From: Streptomyces goshikiensis
GTDB lineage: Bacteria; Actinomycetota; Actinomycetes; Streptomycetales; Streptomycetaceae
Direction of reading: 5' to 3'
DNA: 64,000 nucleotides
NCBI RefSeq assembly: GCF_014650555.1
Contig: NZ_BMVE01000001.1
Span: 62,001-126,000, forward strand
Below are positions 34,138 through 41,760 of this stretch, piece by piece (position 1 is the stretch's first letter; each line of letters begins with the position of its first letter). The position numbers and the translations under genes are program-made. Below the pieces are notes generated by a model, which did no database searches, was not told the origin of the DNA, and saw only the letters and a program-made list of their open reading frames with translations.

Positions 34138-34284
34138 TTCATTCTCCCCTGAATTCCCCGAATTCCGGCCTGTCCGGAATTATGAGGTAAATTAAATCAG
34201 CCGATTTGCGCGGGACACAAGTTGGTGCGGAGAATGGGCGTCACAAAGCCTTTTCGCGCACCACAATTCACGGCACGTAATTGT

Positions 34285-34415
34285 CACGACGCGTAATTGT
34301 GACTGTAGCTGTAACTGTCTCTGTGGCACCCCCTCCATACCCCCCGTGCCCGGACACATCCCCGGCGAGAGGGGGTGTCCGGGCACGGGCCACAGTCACA
34401 GCTACAATTACCGGC
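34285..34415. repeat. Nested inverted repeats in a 270-nt noncoding gap
   Basis: CCCGTGCCCGGACAC (34343-34357) pairs perfectly with GTGTCCGGGCACGGG (34375-34389). Outside it, a TAATTGT...TGTAGCTGT stretch (about 34294-34315) is matched imperfectly by ACAGCTACAATTA (34398-34411). Short direct repeats GTAATTGT also occur at about 34277 and 34293. The gap 34138-34407 has no gene; it is AT-richer than its surroundings and could hold a terminator plus a protein-binding site. Confidence 0.6.
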
Positions 34416-34857
34416 CGTGATCGCCGTAATTCACGGTTTCAGCCGGGATATGGACGGCGGGCGGCGGGGCCTCGCTGGCGAACTGGGCCACCTGCCCGCC
34501 CCGGATCTGCCGGGCCTTCACCCGCCAGTGGGCCACCTCGCCCACAACCCACCGCGCGACCCGGTAGCCGACGTACAGCCCAGCAGCCAGGGCCATCGAG
34601 CCCAGGACCGGGCCGAGTCGGGCGTAGGCGTAGGCCCCGCCACAGGCCACGGTGCACCCGGCGGTGAGCCAGGGCGAGGACCAGAACCGGAACGGCCGCG
34701 CGGTGGCCCCGGGGGCTCCGGCGACCGGCCGGGGGCGGCCAGCCTTGGTCAGGCCAGCCCGCCGCTTCGCCTTCGTGTTGTGGGTGTAATTCGCGCCGAA
34801 CGAAACCTTCTTGCCGTCGCGAGTTTTGAATTCCGGGCGGAATATCTTGGCGCCCAT
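34408..34857 (-). CDS. Small membrane protein of the element, unknown function
   Basis: The 149-residue product has a basic N-terminus (GAKIFRPEFKTRDGKKV, then NTKAKRRAGLTKAGRPRP) and two transmembrane helices near residues 60-78 and 85-103. A short C-terminal tail ends in a Pro-rich stretch. ATG 34857 is chosen because GGAAGG lies 9 nt upstream; the open frame to 34878 would begin with GTG and bury that site. It lies in the same minus-strand series as the Spd-like protein and could act with it in the membrane. Confidence 0.65.
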   Translation of the reverse strand: MGAKIFRPEFKTRDGKKVSFGANYTHNTKAKRRAGLTKAGRPRPVAGAPGATARPFRFWSSPWLTAGCTVACGGAYAYARLGPVLGSMALAAGLYVGYRVARWVVGEVAHWRVKARQIRGGQVAQFASEAPPPAVHIPAETVNYGDHGR

Positions 34858-34924
34858 CTGGGCATCCCTTCCGGCCACCCCAACATGCGTGCTTTCCTGG
34901 GGGTGCCCTTTTAGCGGGGGGCGT

Positions 34925-34960
34925 TGTGGGGCCGACTTTCACCAGTGAGTCGGCCCCACA
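34925..34960 (-). terminator. Hairpin terminator after the Spd-like gene
   Basis: TGTGGGGCCGACT (34925-34937) pairs perfectly with AGTCGGCCCCACA (34948-34960), 12 nt after the stop of the gene at 34972. Confidence 0.75.
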
Positions 34961-34971
34961 CTTATGCGTGA

Positions 34972-35892
34972 TTAGAGGTACTGGCCGGTGCCGTCGAGCT
35001 TCTTGGCCTGACGGCGGACCTCGGCCTTAACGGATTCCGGCTTGGCAGTCGGCATGGCCTGGAGGATGCTCGCCACGACGTCCGGCCTGCTCGTGCCGCT
35101 CGCGAGCTGCTCGCGCGCCAGCTCGGCCATGCTCGGGGTAGCTGCTCGGTGCTCGTGCTCGGTGAGAGGGGGTGTGCTCGCCTGTTGCTCGGGCCGGGCG
35201 AGCACCGGACGAGCCTGCTCGGGGTGCTCGTGCTCGGTGCTCGGGGCTGCTCGCTCCACCACGAGGGTGCTCGGCTGGCCCAGGGCCGCCAGCTCGTCGG
35301 CTGCTCGGGCCCGGGTCCGGTTCAGCTGGCGGGTGACCGTGATCATGGCGAGCTGCGCGTTCACCTCGGCGGTCTCGGCCTCCACCCACTGACGCGCCTT
35401 GCCGTCCAGGTCTCGGGCCGTGTGCCTCATGACGACCAGCCACATGCCCTTGGCGAGGGCCGACACCACCGCGCCGAACACGCCCACCCAGACCGACCCG
35501 GCCACGTTGCCGTGAGTGAAGATCGCGCCCATCGAGATGGCGAGCGCCACCCACCCGGCGACCTTGGGCAGCGTGGCCTTGCGGGGGTCGTACCGGCTCA
35601 GCCACTCGGTGGCCATGCAGATGATCCAGGCAAGGTCGAAGACTCCGGCGACCAGGTAGCTGACCCAGGTCGGCGCGGCCTGGCTGAGCAGGTCGCCGAT
35701 GCTGACGGTCGACCAGGCCACCGCGCCGAGGATGACCGCGCAGGTCGTTGCCAGAACCGCCTTGAGGACGAGGTCATCCCAGTCCTTCGGCAAGACCGGG
35801 AACTCAACCTCGTACTGCTCCTCGACCTTGTGCTCCTTGCCGTTGATGACGTGCGGGACGAGCCTCGTGCGCTGCTTGCTCCTGGTCTTCAT
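34972..35892 (-). CDS. Membrane protein resembling plasmid-spread (Spd) proteins
   Basis: This 306-residue protein has a charged N-terminus and four transmembrane helices between about residues 40 and 150 (for example LATTCAVILGAVAW and SYLVAGVFDLAWIICMATEW). A cytoplasmic helical region and a low-complexity tail with repeated EHEH units follow, and it ends with a small basic domain. Streptomyces plasmids and AICEs encode Spd proteins of this layout that aid intramycelial spread; the assignment here is by topology and context only. ATG 35892 has GGAAAG upstream. No translocase accompanies it. Confidence 0.55.
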   Translation of the reverse strand: MKTRSKQRTRLVPHVINGKEHKVEEQYEVEFPVLPKDWDDLVLKAVLATTCAVILGAVAWSTVSIGDLLSQAAPTWVSYLVAGVFDLAWIICMATEWLSRYDPRKATLPKVAGWVALAISMGAIFTHGNVAGSVWVGVFGAVVSALAKGMWLVVMRHTARDLDGKARQWVEAETAEVNAQLAMITVTRQLNRTRARAADELAALGQPSTLVVERAAPSTEHEHPEQARPVLARPEQQASTPPLTEHEHRAATPSMAELAREQLASGTSRPDVVASILQAMPTAKPESVKAEVRRQAKKLDGTGQYL

Positions 35893-36051
35893 GGCGTGGT
35901 CTGCTTTCCGTGTGGGGGCCGTCCCGGTTGCTTGCTGGCGCGAGGGACGGCCCTTGCTTTGTGTCCTGACGTGACAGCCCGAGTGGTGGGCGGCACGGGC
36001 GGGCTGATTCCCATTCCGGGTGCCGCTCTGGGTTGGGAAGACCGGCTGGCT

Positions 36052-36134
36052 CCGTGGTATCTCCGAGGGCCTCGGACGGCCGGGGCGGCACCGAGTACCG
36101 GGCCGGGGGTCTCGTGCGGCGGGAGATACCACGG
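36052..36134. repeat. 13-bp perfect inverted repeat with GC-rich centre
   Basis: CCGTGGTATCTCC (36052-36064) and GGAGATACCACGG (36122-36134) are perfect inverted copies 57 bp apart. They lie in the 256-nt gap 35893-36148, which otherwise holds no gene I can support. Confidence 0.65.
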
Positions 36135-36148
36135 GAGGCCGGGACGAC

Positions 36149-36532
36149 CTATACGGGACGGCTGCGGCGCCCCCGGTCCTCTTCCGCCACGGCTTCGGAC
36201 CGCCCGTCCGCGTACGTGCGGATCACCTCGCCGGTCGCCATGTCGCGCTGGTCCACGTAGCTGCGGAGGTCGGGGGCCTGCCGGAGCTGGCGCGTGCTGG
36301 CGGTCTTGATCCACTCGGCCATGTCGGCCTCGGAGATCTCGCCCCGGCTGCCGTCGTTGACCGGCTTGCCCTCGTGGACCTCGTGGTCGGTGACCCGGGC
36401 CTTCTCCCGGTAGTGGAAGCCCTCGGCGGGGTTGATCCGTCGGGTGCGAAGGGATTGGCGCAGTTCGTCCACGCTCGGGCCGTCCGTGTCCGCCGGACCG
36501 TGGCTGGCCTCGCTGAATTCACGATTCGTCAT
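36149..36532 (-). CDS. Hydrophilic element protein, unknown function
   Basis: The 127-residue product is polar and has no recognised domain. The central part VDELRQSLRTRRINPAEGFHY and the segment SEADMAEWIKTASTRQLRQAPDLRSYVD suggest two helical units. It ends in a basic RRSRPV tail. ATG 36532 has AGGAGG 9 nt upstream and overlaps the upstream HTH gene by 14 nt, so the two are translation-coupled. Confidence 0.65.
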   Translation of the reverse strand: MTNREFSEASHGPADTDGPSVDELRQSLRTRRINPAEGFHYREKARVTDHEVHEGKPVNDGSRGEISEADMAEWIKTASTRQLRQAPDLRSYVDQRDMATGEVIRTYADGRSEAVAEEDRGRRSRPV

Positions 36533-37106
36533 TGGGGGTTTCCTCCTGGGATATCGGGTCTGAATAGCGGTTACTGCGTTCGTTCCACCAGCCGGGCACT
36601 TCTTCGCCCCTGGCCTCGGCTTCCTCCAGCTGCTCCATCCCCTCGGCGGCTTTCCTGATACCCGCCAGCAGCTCACCCATAAGCGACTTGCCCTCTTCAA
36701 TGGCGTCGTCCTGGGTAAGCTCGGGCTTCATGCGCCGGTAAGCCTGGGTGGCATCGCTAATGGCCTTCCAGGCAAAGGCCCAGTCGCGATAGGTGGTGGC
36801 CGCGTCGGCGTAGGCGATGGCGACGGCCACCCGGTCGGCCAGAGCCTCGGCAAGTCCGGCCTGCCGGAGATTTAGATCGGAGATTCGGGCCTTGAGCGCC
36901 TTCTCCGTCTGCGTCCGGTCGAAGGTCATTCCGTTGCGCTTGGCGATTCTGGAAACGGTCGCCGTCGAGACTCCGGTCAGTTTGGCGATTTCATTCCGGC
37001 CGAGCCCTTGACCGATGAGGCGTACCACTTCCCACGCGCGACCCTGTACCAGGGCAGCGGCGCCCGACTCCCCTTCGACCCCTGCCGGGTCCGGCTCATT
37101 CGCCAT
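36519..37106 (-). CDS. HTH protein resembling actinophage small-terminase-type proteins
   Basis: This 195-residue protein starts with a helix-turn-helix (VVRLIGQGLGRNEIAKLTGVS, then TATVSRIAKRNGMTFDR). A long helical region follows (QTEKALKARISDLNLRQAGLAEAL) and then IEEGKSLMGELLAGIRKA. The layout, including the TFDR step and a KSLMGxL motif, is one I associate with HTH proteins near terminase genes in actinophages. No large terminase is present in the element. It could instead be a regulator. ATG 37106 overlaps the upstream gene end by 11 nt. Confidence 0.6.
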   Translation of the reverse strand: MANEPDPAGVEGESGAAALVQGRAWEVVRLIGQGLGRNEIAKLTGVSTATVSRIAKRNGMTFDRTQTEKALKARISDLNLRQAGLAEALADRVAVAIAYADAATTYRDWAFAWKAISDATQAYRRMKPELTQDDAIEEGKSLMGELLAGIRKAAEGMEQLEEAEARGEEVPGWWNERSNRYSDPISQEETPNDES

Positions 37107-37416
37107 CGGTCCACGCCCGCTTGAGGAGGCCACGGACCTGCTCGATCAGCTCGAATTCCCGGTCGGTGACGGCCCGTTCCACGAGCGCTTCCAGCTCGTA
37201 TCCGGCGGCCAGCAGGAACGCGGCCTTCGGGGTCGCCCGGACCACGTCCCTGGTGTGGGGTCCCGGTTCGACCATCAGGCCGTCGGGCTCCTTGATGAGC
37301 GGCTTGATCCCGTCCTCGTCGAGTTCCCACCACTTGACCATGTCGACGTCGGTGCCGAATTTCGGGTGCCTCGAAATGGCCACCCATCCGCGCTCGGCCG
37401 TCAGGTACTCGCTCAC
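37096..37416 (-). CDS. Small element protein, unknown function
   Basis: This 106-residue acidic protein has no known domain. It starts SEYLTAERGWVAISRHPKFG and has a helical C-terminal half with VERAVTDREFELIEQVRGLLKRA. The GTG at 37416 overlaps the stop of the XRE gene as GTGA, so it is translated by coupling. The longer open frame to 37515 would overlap the XRE gene heavily and lacks a ribosome site. Confidence 0.65.
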   Translation of the reverse strand: MSEYLTAERGWVAISRHPKFGTDVDMVKWWELDEDGIKPLIKEPDGLMVEPGPHTRDVVRATPKAAFLLAAGYELEALVERAVTDREFELIEQVRGLLKRAWTDGE

Positions 37417-37616
37417 TTGGCCACCCCCGCCGTGATCTCTTCGACGTCGCACCCGAGGATTTGGGCCAGGAATACCACCGAATGTGAATTCGGCCTCGCC
37501 CTTCCGGTTTCCCAACGCCTGACCGTCAAGGGGGTTCGCCCGATTTTCGCAGCCAACGCCACACGACTCATTTGGCGACCTTCCCGGATGCGTCGCATAG
37601 CCGTTCCGTCAAACAC
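37413..37616 (-). CDS. XRE-family HTH regulator
   Basis: This 67-residue protein is a single HTH_3 domain: MRRIREGRQMSRVALAAKIG followed by RTPLTVRRWETGRARPN and VVFLAQILGCDVEEI. The GTG at 37616 has AGGAGGT upstream. It heads a tight minus-strand series (this gene, a 106-residue unknown, the HTH protein and a 127-residue unknown, all overlapping). It may be the repressor or activator of that operon. An AT-rich gap at 37617-37718 upstream should hold its promoter. Confidence 0.82.
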   Translation of the reverse strand: MFDGTAMRRIREGRQMSRVALAAKIGRTPLTVRRWETGRARPNSHSVVFLAQILGCDVEEITAGVAK

Positions 37617-37718
37617 CTGTAACCACCTCCTGGATCTGCTCGATCTCTAGAACAATCTGATCATGGTCTTTGCGATCCCCATAATTAGCAGGGAGACAAG
37701 TTGACGTGTGCGCAAGTC

Positions 37719-38009
37719 TTATTTGGGAGCAGGTGGCAGCAGTTTGAAGACCACCCGTCCCCCGTAACCGATCTCGGCGAAACGGTCGGCCACCGCCGCC
37801 GCGTTGGACTTAGGAATCACAGTCCAGTGCCACATGCAGTTGAACCCGGGTCGCGCAAATTCGGTACGCAAGAGCTGGTCGAGCTGTCCGCATCCAGGCC
37901 CCTCGGTTATTGAGGCCAGACACCAATCCGGGTCATACAGGCCGTGCGTGCGGATGCTGGCACGTCGCGGACCAAGAACAGCTGCGCTGTGTGCTCTGAG
38001 AAATTTCAT
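37719..38009 (-). CDS. Small element protein next to the iteron cluster, unknown function
   Basis: This 96-residue product has no recognised domain. It contains PRRASIRTHGLYDPDWCLASITEGPGC and a C-terminal MWHWTVIPKSNAAAVADRFAEIGYGGRVVF. ATG 38009 has GAAGGG 6 nt upstream. The open frame can be extended to 38159 but that would run through the iterons. It sits between the candidate origin and the XRE operon, so a copy-control role is conceivable. Confidence 0.6.
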   Translation of the reverse strand: MKFLRAHSAAVLGPRRASIRTHGLYDPDWCLASITEGPGCGQLDQLLRTEFARPGFNCMWHWTVIPKSNAAAVADRFAEIGYGGRVVFKLLPPAPK

Positions 38010-38093
38010 TGCCAACCCTTCGCCGACCGTCACGTGTCGTGACTGATCTGAAAACTCGTCGTTACTGGGGGCTGTGCCACCCCGCGCCATACG

Positions 38094-38320
38094 TGCCATA
38101 TCTGCCATATGGCGTGCTACAACGTGTCTTTCCTGGCGCTTGTACGTACCGAGTGCCATAAGAACCCCGTCTGCTGCATGTCATATGGCAGATATGGCAC
38201 ACCCCCTCTGGCCTGCGAGCTTTTCCCGCTGCGCAAGGCCCCGTCATATGGCACGAGATATGGCACGGAGGGTTCCCATATGGCACGCCCCCCGGTCGAG
38301 AGGCTGGGGGCGTGCCATAT
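38094..38320. repeat. Iteron cluster, candidate replication origin
   Basis: TGCCATAT or its complement occurs eight times perfectly: 38094, 38103 and 38313 on plus; 38183, 38192, 38246, 38258 and 38278 on minus. A near copy is at 38154. Two pairs are spaced 9 bp, the others 12 and 20 bp. The noncoding gap 38010-38324 lies just after the 3' end of the primase-helicase gene. Such repeats are typical initiator-binding iterons. Confidence 0.75.
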
Positions 38321-38324
38321 GAGG

Positions 38325-40526
38325 TCAATTGGTGACGAGCCGAATACCGGTGAAGTACCAGTTCTTGTCATCCTTGGAACGAGACCTGTAGCTCTCGATC
38401 TTCGGGTTGTACGCCTTCAAGTTCTTGGCGAACGTGGACTCGGTGCCGGGCGCAAACTTCCGCTGCTCGCACCATGAGACCCAGACCTGGAACAGGATGT
38501 TCTTCACGGCCTTGTACTCCGGGCTGACCTCGCACAGGTGCTCAACGAACGCCTTTACCTTGGCGGTTGAGTCCTCGAAGTCGTCACGCGTTCCCGCCGA
38601 CGCCTTCGGCTCGATGAACCGCCCTCGCTCGGTCAACCTGTCGAGGCCGTCGAGGGACCAGCGCAGGATGGCCGGAATCTCATTGAGGAGACGACCACGC
38701 AAATGCTGGTCTTCCTTATTGAGGAACGAATTCGTCATGACCAGGATTACGAACCGGCCAGCGAACGCACCTGACGAGTCGGCGAATGACGGCAGCTCAT
38801 TCGACATGAGCATTACGCGCGCCGAAATCCGGCCGATCCAGGGCTCTCGGTTCTTGCGGTCCACCGTCAGAACACCCTGACCGATGACGGACAGCAGGCG
38901 CTCCAGGATGACGTCACGGTCTCGGTTCGGCGACCGCGCGTCGTCAATGATGGCAATTGACTTACCGATGAGCGACTGAAGGCCGAAATTCTGCGAGAGG
39001 CTGGACAAGGTCGGACCAGCCATGTTCTGGTACCCGACCAATGCTTCGAGAATGGCCGCGATGGTGCCCTTTCCAGACCGGGGCGGACCTATCAGCATCA
39101 ACGCCTTCTGGAGGTCGGTCTGACCCGAAAGCACGTATCCGAACCATTCTTGAAGCGCCTTGACCGGCTCGTCGTCGTCCGGCCAGACCGAGGCCAGGAA
39201 CTTGAGCCATTCGGTCGGCGCCTCGTCGGTGTCCTCGTAGTCGTACGGGAGCGACGAGGTGTTGAAGTAGGCGGGGGTGGCCGGGGACATGGTCCGCTTC
39301 TTAAAGTCGAGCAGACCGTTCTGGAAAGCAACCACCCGTCCGCCGTCACCGCCGTCGAGCCAGCTACCCGACTCGGTGTCCTGGCTGAGGAGGCTGACGT
39401 TCTTGACGGCGTTGGCGACGTCGTTGACCCTCTGGGTGTTCGGGTTCCAGGGGATCATCTTCCTATCGCCGGTCTCCTGGTCCTTGCCCTCGTACTGCGC
39501 ATGTTCCAAAGCGGCCTGGATGCTGGCGGTGATGCTCTGGTTCTCGACCTCGCGCCAGTGGGCTCCGGTCCACCGCATCCACGAGCCGCGCCAGCGCAGC
39601 AGGGTCGGACGGCTCTCGGCGGTCCACATCCGTTCGACAGTCTGCCTGGCGACCTTGACGGGGCTGTCCGGGCTCGGCATCCGGTTGCTCTCCTGCTCTG
39701 AACGCCAGATGGATCCGACCGTCTTGGTGAAGGCGTCTTCCTCGATCGGGTCGGCGCTGGCCTGGTTGATGTTCCACAGCACCGCGCGGTAGACGTCCTC
39801 GGAGTCGAACCGCTTGGCTATGGTTCCGGCGATGCTTGCCAGCCAGTTGTTGCCTCGTTCGCCCAGAACCGGGTCCAACATGAGCTTCTGCGCGATCTTG
39901 CTGCCGCCGCCTCCGCTGACTTGGGCGTCCTTCCGCTGACGAGGCTGGTTCTCCTTGCGGAGGCACTCCGGCGCGTCCATCAGCTCGCCGTCGAGCCATT
40001 CGTACCGGCGGCCTGACTTGTGGAAGCTGGGCGGCATGATGACCCCGCCCCCGTCGCCTCGGAAGTCGAAGCCAAGGGCGTCGTCGGAGTGGCATTCCCA
40101 GGGCCGGTTGTCGTCCGGCCGGATGCGGAAGTGGAGGTGCGGCTTGGTGCCGCCGTCGCGGCCCGACGAGACCTTGAGCGCCGAGTTGAAGACGGCCTCT
40201 CCGAGCCGCTCCCGCCAGTAAGTCACGGCCTTGTCCGAGTCGAGGTCGAGGACGACCCGCTTCGAGACCTGCCCGGTGGCCAGCCACAGACCGTGGCCCC
40301 GGAAGGTCAGCGTGTCATACAGGTCGGCGAGGTCGGGGAAGGTCGGGCGGCCCTTCTTCACCCATTCCTCACCCCACTTGATACCCATGCCGTGGGGGGA
40401 CTTGTCGCCTCGCTTGACCGGGAAGACGGTCAGACCCTGGGCGTGGAAATCAGCCCACGCGTCGGCCAGGCGCTCCGCCACTTGCTGGGCGGGGAAATGC
40501 CGTGCTTCGATTGTGGTGTTGGTCAT
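38325..40526 (-). CDS. Primase-polymerase / SF3 helicase replication protein
   Basis: This 733-residue protein should replicate the element. The N-terminal bifunctional primase/polymerase domain (about 25-210) has the metal-binding DLDSDK motif near residue 93 and PHLHFRI. A D5_N-type linker follows (about 300-440). The superfamily 3 helicase carries Walker A GPPRSGKGT (480-488), Walker B IAIIDDARS and motif C RVMLMSNELP. A winged C-terminal domain ends the protein. This is the P4/D5 architecture of satellite phages and of prim-pol AICEs. ATG 40526; the ribosome site is weak. The iterons lie immediately downstream. Confidence 0.92.
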   Translation of the reverse strand: MTNTTIEARHFPAQQVAERLADAWADFHAQGLTVFPVKRGDKSPHGMGIKWGEEWVKKGRPTFPDLADLYDTLTFRGHGLWLATGQVSKRVVLDLDSDKAVTYWRERLGEAVFNSALKVSSGRDGGTKPHLHFRIRPDDNRPWECHSDDALGFDFRGDGGGVIMPPSFHKSGRRYEWLDGELMDAPECLRKENQPRQRKDAQVSGGGGSKIAQKLMLDPVLGERGNNWLASIAGTIAKRFDSEDVYRAVLWNINQASADPIEEDAFTKTVGSIWRSEQESNRMPSPDSPVKVARQTVERMWTAESRPTLLRWRGSWMRWTGAHWREVENQSITASIQAALEHAQYEGKDQETGDRKMIPWNPNTQRVNDVANAVKNVSLLSQDTESGSWLDGGDGGRVVAFQNGLLDFKKRTMSPATPAYFNTSSLPYDYEDTDEAPTEWLKFLASVWPDDDEPVKALQEWFGYVLSGQTDLQKALMLIGPPRSGKGTIAAILEALVGYQNMAGPTLSSLSQNFGLQSLIGKSIAIIDDARSPNRDRDVILERLLSVIGQGVLTVDRKNREPWIGRISARVMLMSNELPSFADSSGAFAGRFVILVMTNSFLNKEDQHLRGRLLNEIPAILRWSLDGLDRLTERGRFIEPKASAGTRDDFEDSTAKVKAFVEHLCEVSPEYKAVKNILFQVWVSWCEQRKFAPGTESTFAKNLKAYNPKIESYRSRSKDDKNWYFTGIRLVTN

Positions 40527-40593
40527 TGGGTGTACCGCTTTCTCGAACGGCCCCGTCGGCTGGTCCCCGGCGGGGTCGAGTTGTGTCCGGAGG

Positions 40594-40686
40594 TCAGTCG
40601 GTGGGGGTCGGCCGAGGGCCGAACAGCAGGCGGATGAGGCGTCGACGCTCGGCGTCGGTCATCGGCCGGGCGTCCTTGGCGATCAC
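40594..40686 (-). CDS. Tiny translation-coupled ORF between XRE and primase genes
   Basis: The GTG at 40686 overlaps the XRE stop as GTGA and opens a 30-codon frame. The product is basic and helical (MTDAERRRLIRLLFG with a PRPTPTD tail). It has no known family. The coupling and the Arg-rich helix favour a real peptide, perhaps nucleic-acid binding, but the size makes this uncertain. Confidence 0.4.
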   Translation of the reverse strand: MIAKDARPMTDAERRRLIRLLFGPRPTPTD

Positions 40687-40901
40687 GCGGCCACCTCGCC
40701 CCGGGTGATGAGGGCGGTGTACTCGACGCCGAGGGCGTCAGCGATGTGGCCGATCGTTGCCAGGGTCGGTGTGCTCCGTCCGCACTCGAAGGCGTTGACT
40801 CGGACCCGGTCGCCGGTCACAGCAACGCTCAACTTGCCTTGGGAGAGTCCGCGTTCCTCGCGGAGCCGACGCAGCGCGTCAGGATCGAACTTGAGAGACA
40901 T
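40683..40901 (-). CDS. XRE-family HTH regulator
   Basis: This 72-residue single-domain regulator has LRRLREERGLSQGKLSVAVTG followed by DRVRVNAFECGRSTPTLATI and IADALGVEYTALI. It is the first gene of the leftward replication operon and is divergent from the gene at 41152. It could therefore set the switch between quiet and replicating states. ATG start at 40901 with a weak GAGTGGG site. Confidence 0.85.
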   Translation of the reverse strand: MSLKFDPDALRRLREERGLSQGKLSVAVTGDRVRVNAFECGRSTPTLATIGHIADALGVEYTALITRGEVAA

Positions 40902-41151
40902 GGATGACCCACTCGAAAGGGGTGCCCCAGGGTTGGGCTCGACAGAGTCGGCGTCACATCCATGCGATGGCTACTACCTGCTGACCCCGACCTGGTAGCC
41001 ACGGCTGCCGGGGTGTAGGACCACTCCACCACACCATTTCGGCCCGGCGGTAGTAGTGGCGGCGGTTGCGTTTGGAGCAAGCTAACGAGTCGTGATTGCC
41101 GATCACGGGAAGTAAGGCCGGCCGGGCCCTCCGGGTTGGCAACATGAGCCC
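40902..41151. promoter_or_regulatory. Divergent intergenic region of the element
   Basis: This 250-nt gap separates the leftward replication operon from the rightward genes. It contains several short dyads (for example GGCTAC at about 40969 and GTAGCC at about 40994). It has no supported gene. Promoters for both directions should lie here. Confidence 0.45.
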
Positions 41152-41670
41152 ATGCCGCTGCAACCCGTTGAAGCCACCCTGATAGCCGCGTCCGTGACCT
41201 CGCTCGTGTCGACGGTCGCCGTGGTGGTCACCCACCGACTGACCCAGGCGCGCGAGCGACGTCACCGCGTGTGGGACCGCCGCATGGACACGTACGCCGA
41301 ACTGAGCAAGACCTACATGATTGTCGGCGAGAACCGGGAGTACATCCGCCGACACATGAAGGCCGCCGAGGATTTCCTGCCCGACTTCACCGACGACGCG
41401 TACGCCCTGTTGGACGCGAAGCTGGCCCTGTTCGGATCCCCCGAGATCATGCACCTGAGCGAGCGGACGTTCGAGGCTCTTGAACAGTGGGTTGCCAAGA
41501 TCAACGCCTGGATCGAGTTGGCACACCCAGACGGGTTCGACACCTTCGTGCCGAGCCGCAACGCCGACCGAGCGTGGCAGGAGTTCGAGGAAGCGGCCGA
41601 CCTTGCCAAGGCCGCCGATCTGGAACTAGCAACGGCGCTCCTGCTGGAGGCGCGGTTCAAGAAGGCGTGA
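41152..41670 (+). CDS. Membrane-anchored helical protein, unknown function
   Basis: This 172-residue protein has one N-terminal transmembrane helix (ATLIAASVTSLVSTVAVVV) followed by a basic stop-transfer stretch (RLTQARERRHRVWDRR). The remaining 130 residues are helical and cytoplasmic, with ELSKTYMIVGENREYI and LDAKLALFGSPEIMHLSERT. Similar short proteins are common in actinobacterial accessory DNA and are unassigned. ATG 41152 is in frame. It lies upstream of the DUF5753 gene. Confidence 0.7.
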   Translation: MPLQPVEATLIAASVTSLVSTVAVVVTHRLTQARERRHRVWDRRMDTYAELSKTYMIVGENREYIRRHMKAAEDFLPDFTDDAYALLDAKLALFGSPEIMHLSERTFEALEQWVAKINAWIELAHPDGFDTFVPSRNADRAWQEFEEAADLAKAADLELATALLLEARFKKA

Positions 41671-41760
41671 GACCGCAATGACGGAGTGGATTATGCGCTG
41701 TGACCCAGGCCACTACGCTGGTTGTGACAGGGAGTCAGCAGGCCACGACGGGAGCGTCGC

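Noticed and set aside
36033..36658. Plus-strand open frames across the 13-bp inverted repeat
   Set aside because: They are antisense to coupled minus-strand genes and lack ribosome sites.
37719..38159. Longer 146-codon version of the gene next to the iterons
   Set aside because: The extra 50 codons would be made of iteron DNA, and a good ribosome site supports the ATG at 38009.
40960..41040. tRNA-like stretch with several short complementary segments
   Set aside because: No acceptor/T-loop consensus (GGTTCRA) or consistent cloverleaf could be built on either strand.
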